Below, in pieces: positions 1 to 7,917 of a stretch of DNA of 64,000 nt (within the stretch, counting starts at the first letter, position 1; every line of letters starts with the position of its first letter). The notes under the pieces were generated by a model. That model saw only the letters and a list, made by a program, of their open reading frames with translations, was not told the DNA's origin and did no database searches. Position numbers and translations under genes: made by a program. This DNA comes from an uncultured Oscillospiraceae bacterium (GTDB lineage Bacteria; Bacillota; Clostridia; Oscillospirales; Acutalibacteraceae), in assembly GCA_958366985.1 (NCBI GenBank), contig CATXDC010000012.1, forward strand, positions 1 to 64,000, written 5' to 3'.

Positions 1-202
1 TCCGTTATCGCCTCGTCCTTGTCGGTTGAAGCTTGATTATTTTATCACAGCTTCTTACCTTTGTCAAGAACTTTTTTGAAGTTTTTTCGAAGTTTTTTGT
101 TTTCTCTTTACTTCGTTGTCCTCCGTTTTGCGGCGACTTGTACATATTACCACACCGATTTTGCTTTGTCAACACCTTTTTTCATTTTTTCCTAATTTTT
201 TC

Positions 203-231
203 TTGCACTGCTCTTTTGCTTCTGCTATACT
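203..231 (+). promoter_or_regulatory. Promoter of metA
   Basis: TTGCAC (203-208), a 17 bp spacer, then TATACT (226-231), with a TG two bases before the -10 box (extended -10). Transcription would start near 238, about 37 bases before the metA start codon. No SAM riboswitch or T-box elements are visible in the short leader. The rest of 1-200 is pyrimidine-rich and I see no gene in it. Confidence 0.75.
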
Positions 232-274
232 TAAGCTATTCCACTATTTATAGATTAAGAAAGGGGTGCTCGAT

Positions 275-1189
275 ATGCCTATTAAAATAGATAACGCTTT
301 ACCTGCCAAGCATGTCCTTGAGCTTGAAAACGTTTTCGTTATGTCGGAGGACAGAGCTATCGCTCAGGATATCCGCCCCCTTAAAATTATAATCCTTAAT
401 CTTATGCCCACTAAAATCGAAACCGAAACTCAGATACTGCGTCTGCTCAGTAACACTCCCCTTCAGGTTGAAGTCGAACTTATGCACACTGCAACTCACA
501 AAGCAAAAAACACATCTGAGGAGCATATGCTTAAATTCTACAAAACCTTTGATGAAGTTAAGTACGAGAAATTCGACGGAATGATTATAACAGGCGCTCC
601 CGTTGAGAATCTCCCCTTTGAACAGGTGGACTACTGGCCGGAACTTTGCGAAATCATGGAATGGAGCAAGACAAACGTCTACTCCACATTCCACATATGC
701 TGGGGAGCTCAGGCTGCACTTTATTATCACTACGGTGTACCCAAACATCCCCTTAAAGAAAAATGCTTTGGCGTATTCCCCCACTGGCCACTTGATTTGA
801 ATCATCCGATCATGCGTGGATTCGATGACATATACTATGTACCTCATTCAAGACACACGGAGACAAAGCGCTCAGACATAGCTCTGGTTAAAGACTTGCA
901 GATTCTTTCTTATTCAGATTTAGCCGGCGTTCATTTGATTTCCGACATGGGATGCCGCAACTTTTATGCAACTGGTCATTCTGAATATGACAGAAACACT
1001 CTTTCAAATGAATATTTCAGAGATTTACGCCGTGGACTCAATCCCAAGCTTCCCTACAATTATTTTCCGGATAACGATCCCAACAGAGTTCCGCCTATTA
1101 CATGGCGTCAGACAGGCAACATGCTCTTTTCAAACTGGCTTAACTACTTTGTTTATCAGAAAACGCCATACGATCTGGCTAATCTTTAA
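275..1189 (+). CDS. metA: Homoserine O-acetyltransferase (MetA family)
   Basis: Acylates L-homoserine in the cytoplasm as the first committed step of methionine synthesis. The protein is 304 residues, the usual family length. The catalytic residues fall at canonical positions: Cys142 in the FHICWGAQ segment, and His235 and Glu237 in ATGHSEY. Residue 111 is Glu (GAPVE); in this family Glu111 is linked to acetyl-CoA use and Gly to succinyl-CoA use, so I infer acetyltransferase activity despite the common 'succinyltransferase' name. The ATG at 275 is preferred over a GTG at 266 because AAAGGGG lies just upstream of the ATG and the N-terminus MPIKIDNALPAK matches the family. It is a single-gene unit with its own promoter and terminator. 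Confidence 0.95.
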   Translation: MPIKIDNALPAKHVLELENVFVMSEDRAIAQDIRPLKIIILNLMPTKIETETQILRLLSNTPLQVEVELMHTATHKAKNTSEEHMLKFYKTFDEVKYEKFDGMIITGAPVENLPFEQVDYWPELCEIMEWSKTNVYSTFHICWGAQAALYYHYGVPKHPLKEKCFGVFPHWPLDLNHPIMRGFDDIYYVPHSRHTETKRSDIALVKDLQILSYSDLAGVHLISDMGCRNFYATGHSEYDRNTLSNEYFRDLRRGLNPKLPYNYFPDNDPNRVPPITWRQTGNMLFSNWLNYFVYQKTPYDLANL

Positions 1190-1192
1190 AAA

Positions 1193-1220
1193 ACACCTCC
1201 CGTTTTGGGAGGTGTTTTGC
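1193..1220 (+). terminator. Terminator of metA
   Basis: AAAACACCTCCC and GGGAGGTGTTTT form a near-perfect hairpin a few bases after the metA stop, followed by a T-rich run. Confidence 0.85.
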
Positions 1221-1283
1221 TTTGCTGTTTGATTTTTTTATCAGCGGTAAGTTTATAATATGAACTGCATGCAAGCGAATTGC

Positions 1284-1829
1284 TCATTTAGGCAGATACG
1301 CTGCCAGTGGCTTTGACAATTTTCGGCTGATAAGCACCACAGCAAGCATTTTGATTATATCTCCCGGAATAAACGGGAACACACAATAGGTCAGCGTCAG
1401 CCATAAAGTAGAATGATTTATTACCATGAACCAAGCTGTTCCGAAAGCATAGCAAACAAGAGTTGCCAAAGTCATTGCAAGGTACAGTTTTACCGGTGAC
1501 TCTTTGAACCGTTTTGCAAAAAGTCCGGTAATAAGAGCGGCAAATATGTATCCGATTATATATCCGCCTGTCTTGCCAAAGAGCACACCTGCTCCGCCGG
1601 AAAAATTATTGAACACCGGCACACCTACAAGTCCCAAAAGCACATAGACAATTACACTTAAACTTCCGTATTTTGCACCTAAAAGCACTCCGGCAAGATT
1701 TACTGCGAAAAGAGCCAGATTTATCGGTATCATTGGAAGCGGAATTTGTATCTGAGAACAGATACCTATAAATGCCGCAAAAACGGCGGTGGCACAAAGA
1801 TAATATATTTTCTGTGGTTTTTTAGCCAA
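1284..1829 (-). CDS. bioY: BioY, biotin ECF transporter S component
   Basis: Membrane substrate-binding subunit for biotin uptake; it works with the shared EcfA/A'/T energizing module (not in this window) or alone. The protein has 181 residues, five or six hydrophobic segments, and the BioY signature around GGAGVLFGKTGGYIIGY followed by the late FIPGDIIK motif. I place the start at a TTG (1829): AGGAG sits 8 bases upstream of it but directly abuts the alternative GTG at 1838. It is monocistronic, and a BirA-type operator overlaps its promoter, so it is probably repressed when biotin is plentiful. Confidence 0.93.
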   Translation of the reverse strand: MAKKPQKIYYLCATAVFAAFIGICSQIQIPLPMIPINLALFAVNLAGVLLGAKYGSLSVIVYVLLGLVGVPVFNNFSGGAGVLFGKTGGYIIGYIFAALITGLFAKRFKESPVKLYLAMTLATLVCYAFGTAWFMVINHSTLWLTLTYCVFPFIPGDIIKMLAVVLISRKLSKPLAAYLPK

Positions 1830-1883
1830 GATTGTCACTCCTCATACAAGATTATTAATTCCGGAATTTTTATCGTCTTGACT

Positions 1884-1912
1884 ATTATAACCACCGCTTT
1901 CAAGTTTGTCAA
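1884..1912 (-). promoter_or_regulatory. Promoter of bioY
   Basis: Reading the minus strand: TTGACA (1907-1912), a 17 bp spacer, then TATAAT (1884-1889). Both hexamers are exact consensus. The -35 box lies inside the downstream arm of the BirA-type palindrome. Confidence 0.88.
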
Positions 1913-1938
1913 CTTAAAATTGATTTTAGGTTGACAAA
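1905..1938. promoter_or_regulatory. BirA-type operator upstream of bioY
   Basis: TTTGTCAAC (1905-1913), 16 bases, GTTGACAAA (1930-1938): a perfect inverted repeat with the arm sequence and spacing of Firmicute BirA boxes (TTGTTAAC-N14-16-GTTAACAA). It overlaps the bioY -35 box, which fits steric repression by biotinyl-AMP-bound BirA. The birA gene is not in the window. Confidence 0.85.
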
Positions 1939-1952
1939 AGAGATAAAGAAAA

Positions 1953-1981
1953 ATCCGCACCCTAATGGTACGGATTTTTTT
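1953..1981 (-). terminator. Terminator of the lipid kinase gene (possibly bidirectional)
   Basis: AAATCCGCACC and GGTACGGATTT form a stem with one mismatch around CTAAT. T-rich tracts follow on both strands, so it can stop minus-strand transcription from the lipid kinase gene. Confidence 0.65.
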
Positions 1982-2062
1982 GAATGTTTTTATTTCAATT
2001 AAGTGCACAAGTTTAATGCGATATTATATATACAATTATATAATATATATTCAGCATTAAAT

Positions 2063-3019
2063 TTATACCGTTGCAGGTGAAAGGAATTCATCCTTATGAG
2101 TATTATAGTATTCACAGTTTTTAGGAACTATGAAATTAATACCTTTCTCTACCATTTCAAAAGTTGCATCGGTTATTGTTGTGCTTTCACCGTCACAAAT
2201 CATCGGAATAGGTGTATCACTATGGACTGTTATCTTTTTGCCCTGCTTGAATGTAACAAAATCATCATATTTACCGGTAAGATGATTACCCGATTTATAT
2301 GCGGCGATAATCGGGAAGAGCTTTAACTTTGAAAGCTTCTTCTCAACTACAATGAAGTCAAGTTTTCCATCGGTAAGGTTTGCATAGGGAGCACTTTTAA
2401 ATCCGCCGCCGTACCACTGGGCATTTGCAGCAAGACAGAAAATCGAATTTATTGTAAAGGGCTCACCGTCATCAATCTTTACAGTGATTTTTCTTGCTAT
2501 GTTTCCAAGGAAACAATAAAGTGTTGAGGCAACATATGCCATTTCGCCTGTCATAAAAGGCAATTTATTAAAATCATCCTTTTTAGCGCATATAACGGCG
2601 TCAATTCCCACCGAGCAATGGCTGATGCCAACTGTATCTCCCGACTTTACAAGGTCAAATTTTACAGCTGCGCCTTCAACCTGATTTTCTACATTGAGAA
2701 GCGTTTCCTTTTCACCAAGCATTTTGGCAAAGTCATTTCCTGAACCAAGCGGAATTATTCCAACCTCAACATTATCAAAGCCATAAGCTCCGTTGATTAT
2801 CTGAAAGAGAGTGCCGTCTCCTCCGCAGGCGTATACTCTTATCTTTTCGCCGGTCATACACTTGTTATGTACAAATTCACGACCGTCTTTACCTGACGAC
2901 GGCATATATATCTCAGCATCAATTCCCGATTTTGCAATATATTCCTCAATTTTAGGTTTTATAAATTCAGCTGCCTTTCCTTTTCCGGCATTAGGGTTAA
3001 TCAAAAAATAGTATTTCAT
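2063..3019 (-). CDS. Diacylglycerol kinase family lipid kinase (YegS/BmrU/DgkB-like)
   Basis: Cytoplasmic enzyme that phosphorylates diacylglycerol or a related lipid with ATP. The 318 residues contain the family motifs in order: NPNAGKGKA near residue 8 (phosphate loop), CGGDGTLFQ near 65 (the GGDGT catalytic loop), and IPLGSGNDFAK near 88. The C-terminal half is the beta-sandwich lipid domain. Recycling of diacylglycerol from membrane or lipoteichoic acid turnover is the usual role. A strong AGGAGG site precedes the ATG. It appears monocistronic. Sphingoid or other lipid substrates cannot be excluded. Confidence 0.88.
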   Translation of the reverse strand: MKYYFLINPNAGKGKAAEFIKPKIEEYIAKSGIDAEIYMPSSGKDGREFVHNKCMTGEKIRVYACGGDGTLFQIINGAYGFDNVEVGIIPLGSGNDFAKMLGEKETLLNVENQVEGAAVKFDLVKSGDTVGISHCSVGIDAVICAKKDDFNKLPFMTGEMAYVASTLYCFLGNIARKITVKIDDGEPFTINSIFCLAANAQWYGGGFKSAPYANLTDGKLDFIVVEKKLSKLKLFPIIAAYKSGNHLTGKYDDFVTFKQGKKITVHSDTPIPMICDGESTTITDATFEMVEKGINFIVPKNCEYYNTHKDEFLSPATV

Positions 3020-3401
3020 AAAGCTCCTCCTGAATTGTTATCTTCCCCTAAAAGACATAGTCTTAAAATAAATCCTCACCTAAAATCAGAAATACAATCG
3101 GGGACTTTTGTATAATAAACCATTTAAATCATTTTGTCAATTTTTTTAATAGAGTTTTTATAAATTTGTCTATTATTTACAATTGCGAATATGCGTACAA
3201 ATAAGCAATTAAAATAATTTTTTCGGAAAAACAGAATGTAAAAAATGAATTTTCTGAATAAGGGCAAATATAATAACCCAAACCTTAAAAAGAACTTTTT
3301 TAAAATTTACTTATATTTTTTATAAATTTTAAATTCGAGCAGGTGTTCCATATAAAAATACAGTCCGGAAAGCTTTTCCCGGACCGCATCTGAAAAAGTA
3401 T
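3020..3401. other. Gene-free AT-rich stretch
   Basis: I see no coding frame here. It holds a small dyad near the lipid kinase start (AAGAC-ATA-GTCTT, 3052-3064) and, at the other end, the terminator of the RNA methyltransferase gene. The middle is very AT-rich and otherwise featureless. Confidence 0.6.
3363..3384 (-). terminator. Terminator of the RNA methyltransferase gene
   Basis: GTCCGG and CCGGAC arms with partial inner pairing, 18 bases past the stop codon. On the minus strand a T-rich tract (TGTATTTTTATA) follows. Confidence 0.75.
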
Positions 3402-4517
3402 TTACTTAAAATACATATAGAGCTGACATCTGATCATACCGTTATAGAGCTTTCTTCTCTTATCCGCTTTTCTGCCGAAAAATTTCTCAAATTCCTCCAA
3501 CGGACTTATGGCGCAATAGCTCCAGCCCTTTTTCTGCTGGAACTTTTCACCCATAATTCTGTAAATATCTTCACATTCCTTTATAGTAAGCAATCTCTCT
3601 CCATAAGGAGGGTTACAGATTACCGTTCCTCTTTCAGTCTGAGGTTCAAAATCCTTTATATCACGGCAGTTAAGAATTATATTTTTCTCAACTCCTGCAC
3701 GCTTTGAATTCATCCTTGTAAGACGAAGCGCCTCTTCATCAATATCAGAACCAAATGCAGTAAAATCAGGATTATACTCTATTAAATCCTGTGCCCTATA
3801 CTGCTCGGTTTCCCAGACAGCTTCATCAATGGCCTCCCACCTTTGTGCGGCAAAGGTTCTGTTAAGTCCCGGAGCAATATTCTGCACAAGCATTGCTCCC
3901 TCAATAAGTATTGTACCTGAACCACAGAAGGGATCATAAAGAGTATGATATCCTCTGAGCCTTGAAAGATTTGCCATGGCAGCGGCAAGGGTTTCCTTTA
4001 TGGGAGCCGCCGACGATGCGGGACGGTATCCTCTTTTATGAAGTCCTATACCTGAAGTATCAAGAAGCAGCAGGGCTTTATCCTTCATAATGGAAAACTG
4101 AATCTGATGCACAGGGCCGCTTTCCTCAAACCATGAAACTCCGTACTTTGAACGAAGTCTTTCAACAACTGCTTTTTTCACTATGGACTGACAGTCGCTG
4201 ACACTGAAAAGCTTTGAGTTAAGGCAGTATCCTTTAACAGGGAAAGTATCCGTCTTTGAAATCCAGTTCTCCCAAGGCAGCGCCTTTGTACCCTCAAAAA
4301 GCTCATCAAAACTTCTCGCTTCAAAGGCTCCAAGTACAATCTGTATACGTTCAGAATAGCGGGAACATATATTTGCACGGGCAAGTATATATTCATCACC
4401 CTCAAAAAACACTCTTCCGTTTTCTGCCGCTACATTTTCAGCACCCATATTTCGCAGCTCTTCTGCCACAAGTCCTTCAAGTCCCAAAAGACATGGAGCT
4501 GACATTTTTATATTCAT
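3402..4517 (-). CDS. THUMP-domain class I RNA methyltransferase (RlmL/YpsC-like)
   Basis: SAM-dependent methyltransferase, probably for the N2 position of a guanine in 23S rRNA. Residues about 5-155 look like the THUMP-containing RNA-binding part. Residues about 190-371 are the Rossmann methyltransferase with DPFCGSGTILIEG (SAM loop) and the catalytic CNPPYGERL motif. The length of 371 fits the short Firmicute YpsC form, which lacks the second RlmK domain of E. coli RlmL. The start has AAAGGAA upstream. The exact target base is inferred from the family only. Confidence 0.88.
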   Translation of the reverse strand: MNIKMSAPCLLGLEGLVAEELRNMGAENVAAENGRVFFEGDEYILARANICSRYSERIQIVLGAFEARSFDELFEGTKALPWENWISKTDTFPVKGYCLNSKLFSVSDCQSIVKKAVVERLRSKYGVSWFEESGPVHQIQFSIMKDKALLLLDTSGIGLHKRGYRPASSAAPIKETLAAAMANLSRLRGYHTLYDPFCGSGTILIEGAMLVQNIAPGLNRTFAAQRWEAIDEAVWETEQYRAQDLIEYNPDFTAFGSDIDEEALRLTRMNSKRAGVEKNIILNCRDIKDFEPQTERGTVICNPPYGERLLTIKECEDIYRIMGEKFQQKKGWSYCAISPLEEFEKFFGRKADKRRKLYNGMIRCQLYMYFK

Positions 4518-4609
4518 AATTTCAACATTCCTTTGCTTTATTCATTGATCCGGCTTACTACTGCTACACTTATCGCCAAATCCGCAGTATAGATTTTATC
4601 AAAAAAACA

Positions 4610-4630
4610 GGCGGGGTACAACCCCCGCCC
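4610..4630 (-). terminator. Terminator of hpf
   Basis: GGCGGGG and CCCCGCC arms around a short loop, followed on the minus strand by a run of seven Ts. It lies just after the hpf stop codon. Confidence 0.88.
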
Positions 4631-4642
4631 GATTATTAACAT

Positions 4643-5167
4643 TTATTTCTCCGGTTCAAGCAAACCGTAACCGCCGTTTTTACGGCGATAAACTACATTT
4701 ATATCGCCTGTTTCAGCATTGAGAAACATATAAAACTCATGTCCCAGCATATTCATCTGGAGAATAGCCTCTTCTACATTCTGAGGACGAAGATTGACAG
4801 GCTTTGTTCTTACCACATCATACTCAACTTCCTCTGCCACAGGCTCCTCATCTGCATATACCTCAAAGGCTCCCTGGCGAAGCTTTTTCTCAATTCTTGT
4901 CTTATTTTTTCTCATTTGTCTTATCAGGGAATCTGCACATCTGTCAAGAGCCTCATTAAGTGTTTCGGCTCTCTCCTCGGCACGGAAGATCATTCCGCTG
5001 TTGAAAACGGTAATCTCAACTGACTGGGATGTTTTATCCACGGTGGCGGTTACTTTTGCTTCCGCCTCATCACCGAAAAAGCGTTCAATCTTGCTGAGCT
5101 TTTTTTCAACACGCTCTTTAAAGGATTCTCTCGGTGTGCATTTACGTCCGATAACTGTAATCTTCAT
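4643..5167 (-). CDS. hpf: Long-form ribosome hibernation promoting factor
   Basis: Binds the 30S subunit and dimerises ribosomes into inactive 100S particles in slow growth. The 174 residues show the long form: an N-terminal HPF/YfiA domain (about 1-100, with basic helices ERVEKKLSKIERFF and LIRQMRKNKTR) and a C-terminal dimerisation domain (about 118-174, with KPVNLRPQNVEEAILQM and the terminal NVVYRRKNGGYGL). The ATG at 5167 is chosen over an in-frame upstream ATG (5254) because AAAGGGGATGG precedes it and the family starts with MKITVIGR. Its leader carries two small hairpins that may affect expression. Confidence 0.93.
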   Translation of the reverse strand: MKITVIGRKCTPRESFKERVEKKLSKIERFFGDEAEAKVTATVDKTSQSVEITVFNSGMIFRAEERAETLNEALDRCADSLIRQMRKNKTRIEKKLRQGAFEVYADEEPVAEEVEYDVVRTKPVNLRPQNVEEAILQMNMLGHEFYMFLNAETGDINVVYRRKNGGYGLLEPEK

Positions 5168-5187
5168 ATTTCCATCCCCTTTAAAAC

Positions 5188-5204
5188 GGTGAAACCTTTT
5201 CACC
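5188..5204 (-). promoter_or_regulatory. Hairpin 2 in the hpf leader
   Basis: GGTGAAA-CCT-TTTCACC, a perfect 7 bp stem with a 3-base loop, seven bases before the hpf Shine-Dalgarno site. It could hinder or set ribosome access. Confidence 0.55.
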
Positions 5205-5211
5205 TGATTTA

Positions 5212-5230
5212 ACAGAAACTTTGTTTCTGT
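5212..5230 (-). promoter_or_regulatory. Hairpin 1 or operator at the hpf transcription start
   Basis: ACAGAAAC-TTT-GTTTCTGT, a perfect 8 bp inverted repeat. A -10-like TACAAT lies at 5237-5242 on the minus strand, which puts the repeat at about +1 to +20, so it could be a DNA operator or a 5'-terminal RNA hairpin. Confidence 0.55.
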
Positions 5231-5291
5231 GACTATATTGTAGCACATATACACAGAAAAGTATAGATGTAATATGAATAAATTATTGTTT

Positions 5292-6134
5292 TTATATGAT
5301 TTTTGAAGCGTGACGTGTTACATGACATCCCACATTTACTGAAACAGGAAGTCCTGCTATATGTGTGGCTCCCGCTTCGATATTCACTGCCAAAGCGGTT
5401 GTCTTTCCGCCAAATCCTTGTGGACCGATATTAAGCTCATTAACCTTTTTGAGGATTTTTTCCTCAAGCTCTGCATAAAAAGGATTACTGTTCCTTTCAC
5501 TTACAGGACGGCAAAGGGCTTTTTTGGCAAGGAATGCGCATCCCTCAAAATTTCCGCCGATACCGACACCCAGCACCATAGGCGGACAGGGATTGCTGCC
5601 TGCAAGACGTGCTGTTTCTACAACAAAATTCACAATATCCTCAGCAGAAGCTGCCGGAGTGAGCATTTTAAGACGGCTCATATTTTCGCTGCCGAATCCC
5701 TTAGGAGCAGCGGTTATTGATATTTTATCACCCGGCACAATACGGGTATGGATAATAGCCGGAGTGTTATCGCCTGTATTTACTCTTTCAAGTGGATCAC
5801 CCACCACTGAGCAGCGGAGAAGTCCGTCTACATATCCGCCGTGAACTCCCTTATTTACGGCATCCTCAAAACTTCCGCCGGTTATATGCACATCCTGACC
5901 TACCTCGGCAAAAATAACTGCCATGCCTGTATCCTGACAAATGGGCACATCCAGCTCTTTTGCTGCCTTGAGATTTTCACAAAGATCGCACATTATGGAT
6001 TTTGGAAGAGTTTCCTCCTCACATGAGCAGGACTCTTTAATTTTTTCCGCAAGATCATCGGGGAGAATCTTATTCGCCTTTATACAAAGTTCCTTTACTG
6101 TTTCCGAAATCAGAGAAACATCAATTTCCCTCAT
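5292..6134 (-). CDS. Fumarate hydratase class I, alpha subunit (TtdA/FumA N-terminal type)
   Basis: Fe-S hydro-lyase subunit for fumarate-malate (or tartrate) interconversion. The 280 residues cover the whole alpha domain with conserved cysteine motifs PICQDTGMAV, NPCPPMVLGVGIGGN and CRPVSERN, which would carry the 4Fe-4S cluster. The ATG at 6134 is chosen because AGAGGTG lies 6 bases upstream; the upstream GTG at 6143 sits inside that ribosome site. Two-subunit class I enzymes need a beta subunit of about 180 residues that is normally adjacent; none is present here, since hpf follows directly. Confidence 0.88.
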   Translation of the reverse strand: MREIDVSLISETVKELCIKANKILPDDLAEKIKESCSCEEETLPKSIMCDLCENLKAAKELDVPICQDTGMAVIFAEVGQDVHITGGSFEDAVNKGVHGGYVDGLLRCSVVGDPLERVNTGDNTPAIIHTRIVPGDKISITAAPKGFGSENMSRLKMLTPAASAEDIVNFVVETARLAGSNPCPPMVLGVGIGGNFEGCAFLAKKALCRPVSERNSNPFYAELEEKILKKVNELNIGPQGFGGKTTALAVNIEAGATHIAGLPVSVNVGCHVTRHASKII

Positions 6135-6167
6135 ATTAAACACCTCTGAATTTAAATATCAAAAAAA

Positions 6168-6188
6168 CGGAGTGCAATAACACTCCGT
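6168..6188 (-). terminator. Terminator of yabR
   Basis: ACGGAGTG and CACTCCGT arms around five bases, followed on the minus strand by a run of seven Ts, 23 bases after the yabR stop. Confidence 0.85.
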
Positions 6189-6210
6189 CAAAATTGCTCA
6201 TTACCGCAAA

Positions 6211-6684
6211 TTACTGTCTGCCTGAAGAGCCACGCCTTGAAAAGCCGCCGTGTTTTGCCTCGGAGGAACGCTTTAAATCAGACATTTTCTCCTCGCTCAC
6301 CTGCTTAAAACGAGCCATCATATCTTCAAATGACATATTTTCGGTTGAAGCGGATTTTTGTCCCTGCCAGACGTTGGCAGCAGATCTGCCCTGCCTTGAA
6401 CCGTGACGCTGTCCTCCTCTCGGACGCTCACTGCGTTCAGAACGTTCAGGTTCCTGAGCACGCTTGATTGACAGACTTATTTTTCCGTCATCACCTATAC
6501 TCATAACCTTTACCTTGACCTCTTGATTTTCACTGAGAAAATCACGAATTTCCTTTACATATGTAGGTGCCACTTCTGAAATGTGCACCATTCCTGTTTT
6601 ACCCTCGGGCAAACTTACAAATGCTCCGAAATTCGTTAAACCTGTTACCTTGCCTTCCAGGATTGCTCCTACCTCTAACTGCAT
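6211..6684 (-). CDS. yabR: S1 RNA-binding domain protein, YabR-like
   Basis: Residues 1-75 form one S1 domain (GAILEGKVTGLTNFGAFVSL, then GMVHISEVA and DDGKISLSIKRA). The remaining ~80 residues are a low-complexity tail rich in Arg, Ser, Glu and Gly, probably disordered and RNA-binding. It is the last gene of the yabP-yabQ-divIC-yabR block, the same order as in Bacillus subtilis. Its exact target is not known from the sequence; binding to ribosomes or mRNA is the family expectation. The ribosome site GGAGG is 13 bases from the ATG, which is long. Confidence 0.85.
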   Translation of the reverse strand: MQLEVGAILEGKVTGLTNFGAFVSLPEGKTGMVHISEVAPTYVKEIRDFLSENQEVKVKVMSIGDDGKISLSIKRAQEPERSERSERPRGGQRHGSRQGRSAANVWQGQKSASTENMSFEDMMARFKQVSEEKMSDLKRSSEAKHGGFSRRGSSGRQ

Positions 6685-6718
6685 AAAAAAGCATTAACCT
6701 CCAATTTTATCTTCGCTT

Positions 6719-7024
6719 TCAGCTTCCGAATGAAATATCGTAATAAACTTTCTCGCCGGGCTTTACATAACCCAAACTGTCACGGGCAATACGCTCGATG
6801 TACTCATCTTCATTACCGCCTTCAATGACCTTTTCAAGTTCTTCATTCTCAGCAATCTTTTCATTATACTGAGCCTGAACCTGGGCAAGTGTTTCTTTTT
6901 TCTCACTTATTTCTATCTGAAGCTGTATCAGCGTAATAGCAAAGTAACCCGCCAAGGCAAATGCACCCAAGGCGAGCAAAAAACTTGTTTTCCTCTTTTT
7001 TGTTCTATCTTTATTTTTTCTCAT
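6719..7024 (-). CDS. divIC: Septum formation initiator, DivIC/FtsB-like
   Basis: Small bitopic division protein of the FtsL-DivIC-DivIB complex. The 101 residues comprise a basic cytosolic start (MRKNKDRTKKRK), one transmembrane helix at about 13-32, an extracytoplasmic coiled coil at about 33-70 (QLQIEISEKKETLAQVQAQ and onward), and the short conserved tail ARDSLGYVKPGEKVYY. It sits between yabQ and yabR, as in Bacillus. Confidence 0.92.
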   Translation of the reverse strand: MRKNKDRTKKRKTSFLLALGAFALAGYFAITLIQLQIEISEKKETLAQVQAQYNEKIAENEELEKVIEGGNEDEYIERIARDSLGYVKPGEKVYYDISFGS

Positions 7025-7133
7025 ATCTTAAACTTCTTTCGTCTTAAACAAGAAGGTACAGTCTGTTTAATAAATTATACAATATTGCACCCTGATGTTT
7101 CAATATAAAATCAGAATTATTTTAAAATTTTTT

Positions 7134-7559
7134 TCATCCTTTTTTAGCAGTTTTAACTAATTTATCCGATATATTGCCAAAAAGCTTCTTAATCAGCCTG
7201 AACGGAAATGTCAGAATCTTTACAAAAAACTTTATCGTCTTCTTAATGCATCCAGTTATAAACCTCGAAAACTTAACCGCAATTCCGCCCAGAGCAAAGT
7301 AGTATATAATCCAGCCCGCCGCAATTCCGAAAATTATATACCACCTTACATTTCCCCTGTTTGCCGTGAGAATAAAAACAAAACTCACAAATGTGGCAAG
7401 GAGACTGTAAACTATATCAAAAATGAATATACTTTTCTTTTTTGCAGAAAACATCATTCTTAGAAGCCTGAAAATTTCATAAAGTATTCCCAGCAGAAAA
7501 CCCATTCCGCAGGAAAGCAGAAAAAGCCTCGTCTGCTCAGTTATCGATATTACCGGCAT
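7134..7559 (-). CDS. yabQ: Spore cortex biosynthesis protein YabQ
   Basis: Membrane protein needed for spore cortex formation in Bacillus. The 141 residues hold three or four hydrophobic segments (about 8-28, 43-65, 72-95) and a basic, Phe/Lys-rich C-terminal tail. Its ATG overlaps the yabP stop in a TAATG junction, so the two are translationally coupled. Together with yabP it marks the organism as a likely endospore former. Confidence 0.88.
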   Translation of the reverse strand: MPVISITEQTRLFLLSCGMGFLLGILYEIFRLLRMMFSAKKKSIFIFDIVYSLLATFVSFVFILTANRGNVRWYIIFGIAAGWIIYYFALGGIAVKFSRFITGCIKKTIKFFVKILTFPFRLIKKLFGNISDKLVKTAKKG

Positions 7560-7846
7560 TACCTGAACACCTTACTGAAAAATCCTGAGCTCTTGGGCAT
7601 TTCGTCCGCATATGTAAGAGATGAAATATTTCCCTCTATAAGCAGCTCTCCCGTTTCAACGCTCAGACGGTTTATATGAAGTTCGCTTCCCCTTACGGTA
7701 AGCTCACCTTTATCCGTATAGACAATTACTGTCTGCTCATCAAAACTGTCCACATCGGAAACTCCCGACACGGAAAGTGAACGCCTGTCCTCCAAAATCA
7801 GATTGTGGGGCATTGTTACCCCTCCCGCACTTTTTACCTCTGCCAT
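7559..7846 (-). CDS. yabP: Sporulation protein YabP
   Basis: 95 residues, a beta-rich YabP/YqfC-family protein (MPHNLILEDRRSLSVSGVSDVDSFDEQ, read in two parts around residues 12-37, then VRGSELHINRLSVETGEL). In Bacillus it is made in the mother cell and needed for cortex assembly. The start at 7846 follows AGGAGG by about 7 bases; an in-frame upstream ATG (7888) overlaps that site and is rejected. Confidence 0.9.
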   Translation of the reverse strand: MAEVKSAGGVTMPHNLILEDRRSLSVSGVSDVDSFDEQTVIVYTDKGELTVRGSELHINRLSVETGELLIEGNISSLTYADEMPKSSGFFSKVFR

Positions 7847-7917
7847 AAATAAAACCTCCTTTGCGTTATATAAAAATATATGCGGCAAAGAAGGTTTTTA
7901 GAACTTATATCCGAAAT

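Noticed and set aside
33..290. Plus-strand frame upstream of metA
   Set aside because: Phe/Leu/Ser-rich product from pyrimidine-rich DNA, no ribosome site, and it covers the metA promoter and ribosome site.
6211..6684. Ribosomal protein S1
   Set aside because: Only one S1 domain and the position after divIC; it is YabR-like.
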